Positions 28,090 to 39,620 of a stretch of DNA of 64,000 nucleotides are shown here, one piece after another. The position numbers and the translations under genes are program-made. Source of the DNA: Massospora cicadina. Lineage: Eukaryota; Entomophthoromycota; Entomophthoromycetes; Entomophthorales; Entomophthoraceae. Numbering within the stretch: the stretch's first letter is position 1; each line of letters opens with the position of its first letter. The notes under the pieces are model-generated. The model ran no database searches. It was not told the DNA's origin and saw only the letters and a program-made list of their open reading frames with translations. The DNA is taken from the NCBI GenBank assembly GCA_022478985.1, contig JAKSZP010014467.1, positions 248,001 to 312,000 on the forward strand, written 5' to 3'.

Positions 28090-28990
28090 TCAAGACTGAG
28101 CCAATCCTCAATTACAACACTCAGTTGTTGCCCCAACTGGGCTCTTCAATTTAGTTAGCATTGATGTGGTGGGCCCTCTTCCTACTGGGTTGCATGGCAT
28201 AAGTATATTATCCTAGCCGTGAACCACTTAACCAATTGGGTTGAAGAGATTTGGTTCCCTGCTGCCACTGCCAAAGCCACAGCCATCTTCCTCGTTCTAT
28301 CCATTTTTATTCAAATGGGTACCCCCAAACTTTACTTTTGGACAATGGTCTAAACTTCACCTCACAGTTAGTACAAGAACTTACCTCTCTATTTGGAACT
28401 ACCCAGAGTTTTGCTGCCCCTTACCACCCCTCTACTAATGAGGAGGTAGAACGTGCTAATGGAATTCTTATTTTCATTCTACGGAAGTTAGCTGCCTCAG
28501 ATTCTGCCCATTGGAACCACTACCTAACCAGCGCTTTGCTTGCCTATAGGGTAAGCTACCACTAAGTCATCAAGATATCCCTATTTGAAGCCCTATATGG
28601 GCATGCACCTTGGCTGCCAAATAGCGTTCAGCCATTGCTTGAGACCTCCACACCTGAAAACTCTGAATTAACTATAAGGGCCTTAGCTGAATAAATTGTC
28701 TGGTTTCAAGCCCTAGCCACCCAAGGCATTGTCACCAAAACTAGAAGAGAGACATTCCAATTTAATCTTAGACAAACCTCCTTAACAACTTTTCATTTAG
28801 GTGACCTTGTTCTCTTCTATCACCATCAACCTTGAGGCTGACAAAACAAGCTAGACGTTCTTTGATCTGGACCCTATAAGGTCATTCATAGGGTGAAGTC
28901 TGAGTACTCCATTGCCAACATCAACCAAGGGACTGTAGTCAATTGGGTGCATGGTCAGTTCCTTCAGCCATTTAACACCTCTGACAGGAT
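28090..28990 (+). pseudogene. Integrase and GPY/F-like end of element B
   Basis: After the C insertion, B continues with DGLSRM at 27740. The integrase has NLVSIDVVGPLPTG near 28150 (first catalytic D). An open piece at 28251-28565 has TLLLDNGLNFTSQLVQELTS (second D) and YHPSTNEEVERANGILIF (catalytic E). A GPYKVIHRVKSEYSIANI stretch near 28870-28925 ends pol with a GPY/F-like module and no chromodomain. Stops near 28565, 28690 and 28835 break it. Confidence 0.85.
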
Positions 28991-29004
28991 CTTGAGGGGG
29001 GTGT

Positions 29005-29417
29005 TGTTGGGATTTGAGATAATGAACGAATCAAACTCCCCATTTCCCAATTGAGCCATACCAGATCAGTTCCCAAACCTATCAAAACGAAAATGACTTA
29101 AGGATTATCCTCCCCAATTTTTGAGTCATGTGGGGTGGCGTTTCCATCAATTTGGTCAGGTGGGCGGTGAAATACATTCAGGATGCCCATGAGGCGGTTA
29201 ATCCAGAAGACCAGGAAAGATCCTGAATGGATTGAGCCATGACAATCCTCAAGGTACTATGTCTCCACCCACCCTATAAATATCAAAATGCTTTTTACCT
29301 AATAAAATATTCGGTATCCTAACCAATTTTCCATTTCCTTCTTGACCTTACTGCGAATTTGCAGCTTCAATCCACCTTCTGACCTCAGCGACAGTCTAGA
29401 GAACTGTAGTGCTGACA
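29005..29417 (+). repeat. 3' LTR of element B
   Basis: 413 bp, TGTTGGGATTTGAGATAATG to GTGCTGACA, preceded by the purine run CTTGAGGGGGG. The TATA box at 29275-29282 matches the 5' copy. Confidence 0.9.
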
Positions 29418-29559
29418 GATGAGCTTAACTCAGACAAGCTTAAAAATCCATACCATATACATAATGCTATAGCAACATAACCTCCAAGTCAGATACTGAT
29501 TATGGACACATAAATAACTGGACCACTCCATTGATGTGTTTGATGCCTGCCCATTCAGT

Positions 29560-30780
29560 CAAAACCTTATTGCAAGTCAAAGATGGAAGAGCAGCAAACA
29601 AGGACTGAGATAAAGAAGTTACTAGATGCGGGGTTACTAGTCCCTTCTTAAAGGCCTTGGTCTTCCCCTTCTTGATAAACAAAAAGAAAATGAAGGTCAT
29701 CAGGTAGTCATGGACTACCGCAAACTAAACAAACTCATCAAAAGGATAGATATCATATCCCCCCCATTGACAACACCCTGGCACAACTCTCTGTCTCTAA
29801 CAACTTTTTTTGCCATGGACTTGGCTAGCAGCTATTGGCAAATGTACCTTTCTCCCCAAGATCAGGAGAAATGCACTCTTATTTACAGTGAGGGTCTCTT
29901 CCAACCCACCAAACTACCTCAAGGGTTGTGCAACGCGCCTGAAACTTTCCAGCGAGCCATGAAGCACATCTTGCATGACCTTAAATTAAGTTGCATTATC
30001 ATTTATTTTAATATTACAGTAATTCTAAGATCTTCAATGAACATCCAACTCACCTAAAAGAAATATCTCAGCGCTTGCGTGAGTCCAACCTTAAGCTAAA
30101 ACCCTCCAAGTGCACCTTTTTAAAGAGGAAAGCAGACTTCCTTGGACACGCCTTTTCTCAGGAAGGAATCCAACCCATACAGGTAAGGTTGAAGCAATAT
30201 CACTAATGTATTTTCCTAAAAATCTACGGTATATTCAGATATTTCTGGGCATGAAAGGGTATTATCACCAGTTTATCCCCAAGTTCACCCAACTCAATGA
30301 GCCACTTGTCCGCCTATTGCATAAGAATACCCCTTTCCATTGTGGTGCTGATAAGTAAAGCCAATTTTTAGACTCTGAAGCAACTGCTATAACAACGTCC
30401 TATCCTGCGGCACCCAGTCCATGGTAAACACTACATTTTATTTACCAAAGCCTCAGACTATGCTATTGGGGCCATCTGGGCTCAACTAAATGTAAACGGG
30501 GTAGATCATCTCATATCATATTTAGTAAGATGCTGTCAAAGCTTGATGTAACTATAGCGTCACTGAGAAGTAGTGCTTTGCCATTTTGCTAGCTGTGAAA
30601 CGCTACCGCCTTTTCCTGTATGGAACTACTTTCAATGTGGTTACAGACCATGCTTTCTAGAAATGGTTACAAAAATGAAGGATCCTACTGGCTGGTGGCT
30701 CGTTGGGCTCTAAAGCTCCAGCATTATGACATGAAGGTGAACATCACTTGGGAACCCACCACATGAACGTTGATGGGTTA
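29560..30780 (+). pseudogene. Reverse transcriptase and RNase H of element A
   Basis: RT resumes after the B insertion. A KEVTRCGVTSPS-like lead precedes VVMDYRKLNKLIK (29705-29745), FFAMDLASSYWQMYLSP (29808-29858) and KLPQGLCNAPETFQRAMKHI (29912-29970). The catalytic loop is ruined: CIIIYFNITVI stands where YLDDI is expected. A thumb at 30110-30358 has YIQIFLGMKGYYHQFIPKFT. RNase H fragments follow (HYILFTKASDYAIGAIWAQ near 30431; WALKLQHYDMKV near 30700) with stops. The polymerase is dead by loss of its active site. Confidence 0.82.
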
Positions 30781-30949
30781 ACTCAGTTGCCAGTCCTGAA
30801 TTTGGATAACAGCAAATGCGGAGAGGTTATATGGCCTTTTAATGATCTCAGATGACTGGGAGGATGAGGATGATCCTGTCCAAAAAATGCTAACCCAGAA
30901 CTCCCAAAAAACTAGAGTGGAAAGTGGGAAGTTGTATAACTGGTGAGGG

Positions 30950-31960
30950 CAAAGTGGTTGCCCTATCATCGCCTCTCAGAACGTGCACCTGCTGTCCTAG
31001 AGGCTCACTCTACCCTAGGTCATGGGGAGCGAAGAAAACATATAAGTGGATTAGATAGCGGTACCATTGTGAAGGAATCATAGATACAACAGTTGAAGTC
31101 TTGGATGCCTGCCTCATATATAAGAAGCAATCCAGTTTCAAGACTAGATATCAATATTAACTGATTACCACCAACAACCATTCTACACCATCAGTCTAGA
31201 CATAGTAGGTCCCTCCTGCAGACTACCAGTGGGAACAGATATATCCTGGTAGGAATTGAATATTTCACTAAGTGGATTGAAGCTGTGGCGCTCTCAGTAC
31301 AAACAGCCAAAGCCACTGTGTCATTCCTGCATCAACACAAATTCACTTGCCATGGCTGCCCCCAGGTACTACTATGCGACAATGAGAAGAAATTTACCTC
31401 CAGAGTGGTCAATATCCTGGGTACCTCCATTGGATCCCAACAACTCTTCTCAGATCATAAACATTATTCTACCAATTGAATCTTGGATAGAGCAAATGGA
31501 ACCTTGATCTTAATCCTAAAGAAAATGGCATCTTCTGACCCATTGCATTGGGATCAATTCCTTCATAGTGCTCTTATGACCCATTGGATTGATTACCACC
31601 AGATCCTGAAAATGTCCCCATTCTGTATTTTGTATGGGTGAAAACCAGGGATACCAGCCCATTTAGCTAGGGATGCCTTCTCCTCTAGGGTTGAGGAACC
31701 TGAAAAAAGCCATGAGAAGATTAGCTCAGCTTATTATTCAGCTCTAACCTGAGGCTATGACTAACTTAGCTAAAACTGTTACCAAAGAATGACAAGATGA
31801 AAATGAACTCTGGGCTCCCCTACCTACCTTCCAAGTGTCCAATATGGTCCTGTATTACCATAACTGCTTCACTCATAGAAGAGGCAAGCTTAGATCAATT
31901 TTAAGTCCCTTTTGTTATCAACTACAAGATAGGCGATGAGTATTTCATAAAGTCCTTAGC
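30950..31960 (+). pseudogene. Integrase of element A
   Basis: Fragments in two frames: SLDIVGPSCRLPVGT near 31195 (first catalytic D), VQTAKATVSFLHQHKFTCHG and CPQVLLCDNEKKFTS (31300-31395, second D), then LDRANGTLILILKKMASSDP near 31480. In the last one the catalytic Glu of the ERANG motif is Asp. Sequence to the 3' LTR is degenerate. A purine run AAAAGGGG stands next to the LTR. Confidence 0.78.
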
Positions 31961-32036
31961 TACAGGAGTCATTAAAACTGAATATATGGACGCTTATTAC
32001 GCCCATATTTTCCCCCAACATTCTTAAAAGGGGTAT

Positions 32037-32662
32037 TGTCAGACAATTTCCTTCTCGCTTAAGGGAGAAGAATGTTTTGGTTGCAAATAGTCCAAATGAT
32101 GGGGGATTCCACCAAGCACCAACTAAAATTAGGTGCTCATGCCTAAGTCAAAACCCCTTTTTTTTTTTAGACCTGAAGGGGGTGCCAGGAGGTGCAAATA
32201 GTTTACTAACTAACCAATCAATAGGAACTCCAATAATCAGCCAAACTAAGTATATGTGTCAGGTAGCTGAATGGAGAACTGTATTAAATTTCTACCTCAT
32301 GTTTAAGTCCTTCCAACTTTGAAATTGATATCTAAAGCTAAGCCTATCATGAGGTGAAAGGAATTTCAAGCATTTTTGATAGGGTAAAATGCCATTTAAC
32401 TAACATGAGTTTACACCTGCTTATTTTAAATCCTCACCTACCATACTATTATCTATAAGTTCTTTTAAATACTAGGAGGCGTAAAATAATATAACATTAT
32501 TTTTTCACACCCAAGCTCCTACTAGAAAATAATATCAATACTTATTTGTTAGTCATATATATTTTAAGTGCACAAATTATTTGGAAAATAACAAAGATCA
32601 ATCCATTGTTGTTCTCTGCCCAAAATTGGCACCTGCAAGCAACAGCAAGCAGGATTCCAATA
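32037..32662 (+). repeat. 3' LTR of element A
   Basis: 626 bp, TGTCAGACAATTTCC to ATTCCAATA (terminal CA changed to TA), followed by the target duplication GCAAT. A poly-T insertion at about 32160 distinguishes it from the 5' copy. Confidence 0.88.
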
Positions 32663-33545
32663 GCAATTAAAGCATTGAAGGTTGTTGTAGGGCTGCTATC
32701 CAAGAACTAATATGATCAATTTATGGACTTTCTCTGTAAGGGAATATATCTATTGATTTAACCTCTGAGGGTAGCTTAATGTTGGGTTTTTTAGAATATC
32801 TTTGGTGTAGGAATCCAAATCCTTGCTCTTAAATTTATAACAGCAGAATTTTGGGGTTGATTTTGCAGTGGGATTCCAAACTCACTTAGTTTCTGCAAAT
32901 GGTAATGGTTTGGTACACACAAGACAACTATGCCAGGTATACTGCATTGAGATAAGGGTTTTTGAGGGCGTCAAAGATCTTTTAATGAGTTGCTGATTGA
33001 CTTTCTTGCAGTTCTGGTGGGTAATCTATCCCCAAAGTTCCATACAGTCCTCAAATTTGGCAAGAAATTTGCTGATACTCATAATATCCTGGAATGTTAA
33101 GCTAATATAACTTTTTATTGAGTTAAGAGGCCAAAATTCAAAAACTTCTCCGATACAAGCTTGCCATTAGGTTCAAGATTTGAAGACAGGTTGGCGCTGT
33201 GCCACTTTTAAGTGGTCCATTGAGCAGGCTGGCCACTTATTTCAAATATTTCTGGAAGCTGATCCCATAGTTTTCTCAAAGTATTATAGTGTTCCAACCA
33301 TTCATTGATGGGCCTGCAGTTGAAATTTTTGAAATTCTTGGCACAGATCCACATAAAGTAGATGGCAGTCACTTGGTCAATAGGTATATTGGTTATAGGC
33401 TCCAGGATATCATCTCTGGCAAAATCTCCACTTTGTTATAAAGGCTCAGAAATCCTTGGTTGATTATAACTTGAGGTTAAGAACCACCTCAGATTTCTGG
33501 TATAATGATCATATATAGAAATAATTGTGAGAAATCCTGCAAAAG
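32663..33545 (-). pseudogene. Gag-like minus-strand remnant right of element A
   Basis: The minus strand near 33440-33220 reads DILEPITNIPIDQVTAIYFM and, after a gap, NFNCRPINEWLEHYNTLRKLW, a long protein-like stretch, before stops accumulate. The composition (W, N, helix-forming) suggests a Gag capsid region. Adjacent bases at 33450-33540 match 2300-2480. It may belong to the element whose 3' end is D, deleted internally, but continuity is not shown. Confidence 0.4.
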
Positions 33546-34260
33546 TACTCTCTAAATCAACTGGACAAACCAAACCCCCTCCTCAAGCTTAAGAACCCTC
33601 AGTTGCCAACCTCAGTCTCAACCATAGTTACCCACTATTAGGCAGTAGCTGCAAAAACAGCCACTTCACCAAACGTCAGCTTGCCAGATAGTGTATCTGT
33701 AAACTGCATGCCCATGAGATTAGTATGAACTACATCCCAAAAACCTACTGGGACCCTCCTACTATGGAGAACTCTGACCAGGAAGTTTTATTGCATTAAA
33801 TCAATTAGATGCACCTCAGCCCTTTCAGGCACCACACCACCAATTGAGTAGGATGTTTCAGCCCCTCCTACTATTGCTAATGTTGAATTCTGAATCCCAC
33901 CATGAGAGGCTATTCCCAACAGTCTAATCATGAAACCATTGTCCATAAGGTTGGGTCAGCTGACTAATCTGGTTTGCAGATTACTAAAATAGGCCATCCT
34001 AATTCACTCAGTAGAGAAACTAATGAATCACAATTCAGTGCTTTTCACCAGTTCCAATCTCTTCTGTTACATTTAAATCCATTAACCGGCACTTATAAAG
34101 TTGACACTTACTAATTTCAAGCAGAAAATGACAGATGTTTCAATCAGTTAGAGAGTTTAATACATGAAATCTCTCCTAAAAGTCAGATCAATTTTGGAAA
34201 TAATAATCTGGGATGTTATGAATTATTTCCTTCTCCTCAATTGCCTTAAGGTAACTACAA
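33546..34260 (+). other. Unassigned coding-like sequence before LINE-A
   Basis: Plus-strand fragments such as FHQFQSLLLHLNPLTGTYKV (near 34050) and FNQLESLIHEISPKSQINF (near 34140) look like a helical Gag or a LINE ORF1 N-terminus but are broken by stops. I cannot place the 5' end of LINE-A precisely. Confidence 0.3.
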
Positions 34261-34265
34261 TCTAA

Positions 34266-35484
34266 ATGAATCAATCTAAATTGTCGATGCTCAAGCAACT
34301 GTCCCAGCGCCAGCCAACACCAGCAACAGCTGAATTGCGCCAGCAAACAATTAACCACAAAAACTTGCCGTCACTACCTACTCAAATTTTACCTGCAGTT
34401 TTAGCTCAAAGGAAGCATAAGCGCACTAAGGGGGCTACTGGGGATTGGCAAAAAACCCCTTGTACCATAATATTTAAAGCCGGTCTCCATGAAGTGCAAA
34501 TATAACCAATGTTAAAAAGAAATGGTCAGAAACTAGAGCGCAAAAAGCTCTACCCCAATCAACCCTTTCCTAGGAAATTCGTCTTTACTATGTGCATGAT
34601 CCTGTTAAATAAACATAGAGGATTACTATCTCATACTTTAAAAATTTCAGAGACATTCCCAATCAATACCACTATCCATGAATTGGTGGAGGAACATTAC
34701 ATCAATGTTGGATTAACTAAAGATTCCCATGTTGCCACCTTTCAGGTTGGTATTCCTTATGGATCTCTCTGAATCTTATGCACACGTTCTCACCAGGAAA
34801 GAACCTCATAGTTACGTTTCATAACCTACCATAGACTATTGATCCTGAGTCACTTAAGCTGGCTTTATATTATGAGCTAATGTAATTTGAGTCTGTACTT
34901 ACAGTAAATTTTAGTGTCCCATCCTACTATGATCCCACTCAAAGAGCCCACCTGACAAGGGCATCATTTATTCCCTCCCCTAAGGCTGCTTGCAATAAAG
35001 AAGTAATTTCTCATGTGGCAGTGATTAGGACATGCCCAGATATCTTCTTTGAGACCCTGACCTAGCACCTTAGTTGTTAATGATGTAACGCCCTTGGACA
35101 CCTGTATAGTGGCTGCACAGCTTGAAAACAAGCCCTCTCAGCCACCACTAAGGGGCCTAAACCAGACACAAACGTTCCCACGTGGCTGCTGAAGCAATTT
35201 CACAACCCACAAAATGGATCCCAATTCAGGATTATACCCATAAGCCCTTCATATTGCAGTTGGAACTGTAGTGTTAACAGTAGATTCACAAATTCTTAGT
35301 ACCTAAGCCCTTCACCAGTGGGCACGCTTTACATCATTCCAGAGTCATTACTCTCTCTTGCCAAGCGTAAGGCATCCCCCACAAGGCGGCCATCATCAGC
35401 CAACATACCCAGCGCTCCAAAGCATCCCCTCCAGTCTCCACTAGAACTCTACTGCACTAAACAGGAGCTTATATAGAATCTCAG
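34266..35484 (+). pseudogene. ORF1 of LINE-A with CCHC knuckle
   Basis: Open pieces at 34266-34505 (polar, Gln/Pro/Lys-rich) and 34509-34772 (basic N-terminus, then TLKISETFPINTTIHELVEE) are followed by NLIVTFHNLP and LTVNFSVPSYYDP segments. A knuckle lies at 35075-35116: C-x2-C-NALG-H-LYSG-C, with two stops between its first cysteines. The knuckle parallels CTHCDAFGHKVHTC in LINE-B ORF1. ORF1 proteins coat LINE RNA. The frame is cut by element E at 35485. Confidence 0.6.
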
Positions 35485-36639
35485 TGTCAGTCAAACAGCA
35501 AGTTAAAATTAGACCAGCCAGCCAGTCTTAGTGCAAAGCACCCAAACGGCAAACTATAATGCCAGTGGCACTGCTTCTAATATGAAGGTTATGAAACTAG
35601 GAAGGAGTTCTGCTAATAACTATGTATAAGCTATAATCATTTATAGACACTTAGTAAAATACCAGATGAACACGACCATAAACCCCAAGGGTTGTTGGAG
35701 TATAGGCAGAAAAGGCAGTTTTTTTTTCAACATAAGAACTGAAATTGGGGAAAGGATTTTTCATTGGAAAAATAAAGGAAGAAATAAACCAACAATTTTT
35801 TCAGTGCAAGGCAACTGATTTAAGAGTGTATAATTGTAGTGAGTTCAAGCAGGGATCAAATCCCTCAAATTTGACCTAACCTGGAGAATTTTTTGGGAAA
35901 TGGGGCAGATAATCTCAATTGGAACTGACAACAAAGGATTCAGCGGCAGGCCAAGTCACTGTCAGTTCAACCTCAAACGCCTGAACTGAGGCTTGACTGT
36001 ATTTCCATTGGTTGGTGCAACAGCATCTGGCCTGACGAGCAACAGGAATTCCCTAGAGCCACCCCACGTAGGGGTGGTCCCATTTGGTTGGAAATGGGTT
36101 TGGGATGCCCAACCCACCTGTGCCCGGTTGCTGGGGATTCATTCAGTCAAATGAATTGCATCAGCTGCAACTCCCAATTTTGCTGTATAGGGGTTTCAAA
36201 CTGTTGGCAATGGTTTCCGAAGATACCATCTGCACATTGGGGATCATCCTTGATGATTCCAAGAGTGGATTAGCGTCAGCGATCATACTGGTGGCTGAGT
36301 TAAAAGTGTCCATGATTCCAGCCAATAATTCAATATTTGCCCTTTTTGAGTATAGGTTTTCCAATCAGTGGGCTTTAATCCCATCAGTTTTAGAACTATA
36401 ACTTCGATTTGGTGATCTCAGTGCAGATTTCATTAATCTGGCGGACAAGTTTGGGTGAGGTGAGCGAGGGTACCAAGGGAGGAATTTGAAGAGGGAGGGC
36501 TGTTACCCATCGCTCATTTACCACATGGGCGATGTTGCCCTGGGTGACAAGGGGTACAGCCACCTTCTTTGGACCCTTTTTATTCAGAAACAGGAAGATC
36601 GCCCAATCCACGCACAGGTGACATTCCCCTGGACTTACA
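35485..36639 (-). repeat. 3' LTR of element E (left copy)
   Basis: TGTCAGTCAAACAG to GGACTTACA. On the sense strand it contains TTTGGGATGCCC-type blocks shared with all E-family LTRs and a frame at 36161-36364 (RANIELLAGIMDTFNSATSM). The matching frame in the other LTR is at 41054-41278. The pol frame enters the LTR and stops at once at its TGTAA start. Confidence 0.9.
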
Positions 36640-36949
36640 TTACCCTTTCCTTTTTCCAAAGAAAGGGCGTCACCACTGGGAAACTGCACGAGGGCCACAT
36701 TTTATGAGCCTTAGGCAATTTGATCACTATTACAGTTGCAAATTTTTTGGGGGGGGGACAGGGAGCGTTGGGATGGGACTCATGGAACGCTTCAACCAGT
36801 TTCATGCAATTATCACAACCACAAGCCTTGACCCAACTGTTCTCATAGGCTGGATACCCCTTCCACATGACGAGATAATGAACCAACCACCTGGATTTTT
36901 GGGATGCTAAGATGTTTTCCACCTCAGCTTCTTCTGCATCCTCAATCAC
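36635..36949 (-). CDS. Chromodomain of element E
   Basis: 104 codons: EVENILASQKSRWLVHYLVM, then WKGYPAYENSWV, a chromodomain near residues 9-40. Then KLVEAFHESHPNAP, a K-L-P-K-A-H-K motif and a tail FLWKKERVM coded by the polypurine tract. The frame terminates on the TAA formed by the first bases of the LTR (TG-TAA). The same K-x-P-x-AHK ... KKE-RVM ending is found in element C. Confidence 0.85.
   Translation of the reverse strand: MIEDAEEAEVENILASQKSRWLVHYLVMWKGYPAYENSWVKACGCDNCMKLVEAFHESHPNAPCPPPKKFATVIVIKLPKAHKMWPSCSFPVVTPFLWKKERVM
36640..36665 (-). promoter_or_regulatory. Polypurine tract of element E
   Basis: On the minus strand TTTGGAAAAAGGAAAGGGTAA abuts the LTR. It is the expected plus-strand primer and is translated as part of the pol C-terminus. 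Confidence 0.72.
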
Positions 36950-37439
36950 TATTTGTTTGGGGTCAGTGGGAATGATCCCCTTAAATGGGGAAAACTGAGA
37001 TACATGGAAGACGAGGTGCTGTTTTCAATGAGCTGGCAGTTTTAACTGGAAAGCACCATTGCCCAAGTCTTCCTCCACCAGGTGGGACCCAAACGTTTGA
37101 TTGCAAACTTCTGGGAAAGTACCTGCATCCACAAATGATGAGTATCTAACATAACATAAGAGCCCATCACTATATCATGGCCAGGGAGCCTTTTTTCGAT
37201 CTGCAAAAAGCTTATAATCATTGATAGACTTTGTAAAATGCTCCCGCACTAAGGACTGGGTAGATTGAATGTGCTCAACATGATCTGCGGCAGCAGGGAC
37301 CTCTGGATGCAGACAGGGACTGACCAAAAGGAGGGATTATAATCTAACGTCGCTATATAGGGAGAAAACCCCATAGAAGCATGAGTTCCGTTATTCTAGG
37401 CAAATTGGGTGAGGGGAGGTCATTGGCCCAGGTGTCTTA

Positions 37440-37800
37440 TGTGACCGCTGCATAGCAACACAAATACTGTTCCAAAATTTTGTTAACCCACTCAGTTTGT
37501 CCATTAGACTGGGGATGGTATGCGGTAGAATGGCAGGGGGTGATTTTTAAGATGGTTAAAAGCTCATTCCAGAAGCGCACTGTAAATTGGGGCCCACGGT
37601 CACTGATGATCTCCTGGGGGAGACCAAATATAGAGAAAGCATGCGTATGAAGAGATAAGTAGTTTCTTCTGACATGATTGTGGAAGCACAGTGAAAAAAT
37701 AGGGAAATCTTGTAAAACGATTGAACACCACCATCACCGCCATAAACCCATTAGAACAGGGAAGCTTGACAATAAAATCCTCAGACAATGATGTCCATGG
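37440..37800 (-). pseudogene. Integrase core of element E
   Basis: The frame at 37600-37788 holds SEDFIVKLPCSNGFMAVMVV with the first catalytic aspartate, and FNRFTRFPYF (cf. DHFTKFAHF in C). Below it, minus-strand sequence near 37600-37570 reads SDRGPQFTV and near 37540-37480 gives a HSTAYHPQSNGQTEWVN-like string with the catalytic Glu. Frame changes separate the parts. Confidence 0.72.
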
Positions 37801-38115
37801 ACCCTCCGCCTGTTGTAAAGTATGTAGGAGGCCATTTCTTCATGAATGGTCAAATTTGGATTGTGCACAGGTGACGCAATCAGCGATCCAGCCTGGAACT
37901 TCCTTAGTTAAACCCACCCAATTATAAGTCTGCTTGATCAATTTAATGCATTTATTGTTGCCCAGATGGCCAGTCATGGGAGGATTGTGATGCGCTCAAA
38001 AACACCTCAGCTCTAAAGAGAGGAGAAACCCAAAACCATGACCTAAAATAGATGAGACCCTTCACCTAGGATATAGGGAAAGTTTGTGAGTTTGAAGAGA
38101 CAATTGATCAAGTAA

Positions 38116-38617
38116 CTACACTCCTTTGGGGCAGGACATCTGAGCTGCCAAAACCCATAAAATAAGAGGAGCATCTGGAGCAAACTCTACTGAGACGACC
38201 TCAGGTGGTACAATAGATAGAATTTGGGTGGTGGGGATCATGGTAACCAGGTCCACTTCCTCTGAGTATATGGGGCAATGAGACAGGTTGAAGCTGAGGA
38301 AGTCATGGAGCACATTTAATGTATCTTTCATGAATTCATATTTAAGATTGAAACTGCATAAATCCTGATAGGTACAAGCCTGCCTATGTGCCAATTTTTG
38401 TGGTTTTCAGAAACATAGAAGAGCTTGGTGGTCCATATGCACAGTTAACTAATGCTGGGCACCCTGTAACAGGTACCGCCAATGAGTCAATGACCCATGC
38501 TATGGCTGCCAATTCCTTATCATAACTGGCCCATGTTTGCTCATTAGAGGAAAATTTTGGGAAAAGTAGGCAACTGGGTGTTCTAAACCATTTGCTCCTG
38601 GAGCAGAACTGCCCCAA
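38116..38617 (-). pseudogene. RNase H region of element E
   Basis: Two overlapping frames. 38384-38617 has NEQTWASYDKELAAIAWVID, the typical K-ELLAI motif of gypsy RNase H. 38116-38394 has CTYQDLCSFNLKYEFMKDTL, the decayed tail corresponding to F-x-Y-x-PGK. A frameshift lies between them. Confidence 0.7.
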
Positions 38618-38870
38618 CTGCTACTGCCAAAAAATCACAAGCGATGATATACAATTTGGAGGGGTCCATGTGTTAAAGAATAGGAGGGGATAAGAACAAC
38701 TTTTTAATTGACTCAAACGCCTGCTGGCACTTGGGGGTCCAATGGAAAGGCACATTTTTATCCGTGAGGGGTGGAGTGGAGCAGCTAACTGGGAAAGGGC
38801 CGGGAAAATTTTTTTAGAAAATAATGGTGCCCAAGAAACTCCATAATTGTTTCTGGGTTGTTGGAGTCAG

Positions 38871-39170
38871 TCACTCGTGGATGGCATCCAACTTGTTGGG
38901 TGGAATCACATAACCATCTTTTAGGACCAGGTTCCCAAGAAAGGTAACTTCCTCCTTATAAAACTTGCATTTTGAAGGATTCTTGAATAGACCAGCCTTG
39001 TGAAAAGCAGCCATGACTGCTTCTAAGTCTTTATCATGTTGTTTGGGAGTTAGGGAATGAACCAAGATGTCATCAATATATGCAACTGCGCATGTAAACT
39101 GGAGGTCGCCCAGAACACTATCAATCATTCTCTGAAAGGTGGCTGGCGCGTTCTTCAACCCAAAGGGCAT
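38871..39170 (-). CDS. Reverse transcriptase palm of element E (YIDD)
   Basis: Open for 99 codons: MPFGLKNAPATFQRMIDSVL, then the catalytic AYIDDILVHS (YIDD at residues 31-34), and NPSKCKFYKEEVTFLGNLV. It ends with a thumb start (PPNKLDAIHE). The fingers upstream (39170-39560) are recognisable only in pieces. Confidence 0.88.
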   Translation of the reverse strand: MPFGLKNAPATFQRMIDSVLGDLQFTCAVAYIDDILVHSLTPKQHDKDLEAVMAAFHKAGLFKNPSKCKFYKEEVTFLGNLVLKDGYVIPPNKLDAIHE

Positions 39171-39620
39171 TACGCAGAATTGAAATATACCTCATTTTGT
39201 ATGAATCACAGTAAGCCATTCTTGACCTTCCATTACCCGTATTTGGTTAAAGGCATTGATGAGATCAAGCTTTGAGAACACTTAAGATTTTAAATTGCTT
39301 GACTGATAGTTTGCTTGAGGGGCAAAGGGTAGGGATCGCTTACTGTAATTTTATTTACGTGTCCATAAACTACGCAGGGATGGAGGGAACCATCAGCCTT
39401 CTTGGCAAAAACAATGGGGAAGGCAATTGGCTAAATCTTTTAAACAACCATCCTTTCATAAGCATATTGTCTAACCAGGTGTTAAGAGCAGCCTCCTCTG
39501 ATGATGTGTGTTTGGATACAAGGGGCAGTTAATGTTCAACAACTGTACCGTTGTTCATAATCCTAAGTCAAATTTAGTGTGAGAGGGAAGACAGTCTGCC
39601 TTCTCAAGAACAAAGATACT

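Larger units (their letters stand above)
16100..29417 (+). mobile_element. LTR retrotransposon B (Ty3/gypsy), inside A
   Basis: LTRs at 16100-16510 and 29005-29417 enclose PBS, Gag with collagen-like linker and zinc knuckle, protease, RT, RNase H, integrase and a polypurine CTTGAGGGGGG before the 3' LTR. Flanks are TATGA (16095-16099) and GATGA (29418-29422), a 5-bp duplication with one change. Pol of A continues across the two flanks. Element C is inserted at 20916-27738. Without it B is about 6.5 kb. Pol ends in a GPY/F-like module without a chromodomain. Multiple stops show it is dead. Confidence 0.9.
11446..32662 (+). mobile_element. LTR retrotransposon A (Ty3/gypsy), host of the nest
   Basis: Matching LTRs at 11446-12067 and 32037-32662 are flanked by the 5-bp duplication GCAAT (11441-11445 and 32663-32667). 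Inside, in order, are PBS, Gag, an unknown conserved module, protease, RT, RNase H, integrase and a polypurine stretch AAAAGGGG just before the 3' LTR. Without its inserts it would be about 6.5 kb. It is interrupted by the E-family solo LTR (14029-15438) and by the whole of element B (16100-29417). The LTRs differ at many positions, so it is old. All genes are broken. Confidence 0.9.

Noticed and set aside
32077..32322. LTR frame shared by both LTRs of element A
   Set aside because: Alike by LTR duplication, no hydrophobic or domain pattern, not continuous into the element. Unlike the C LTR frame, it has no support beyond identity.
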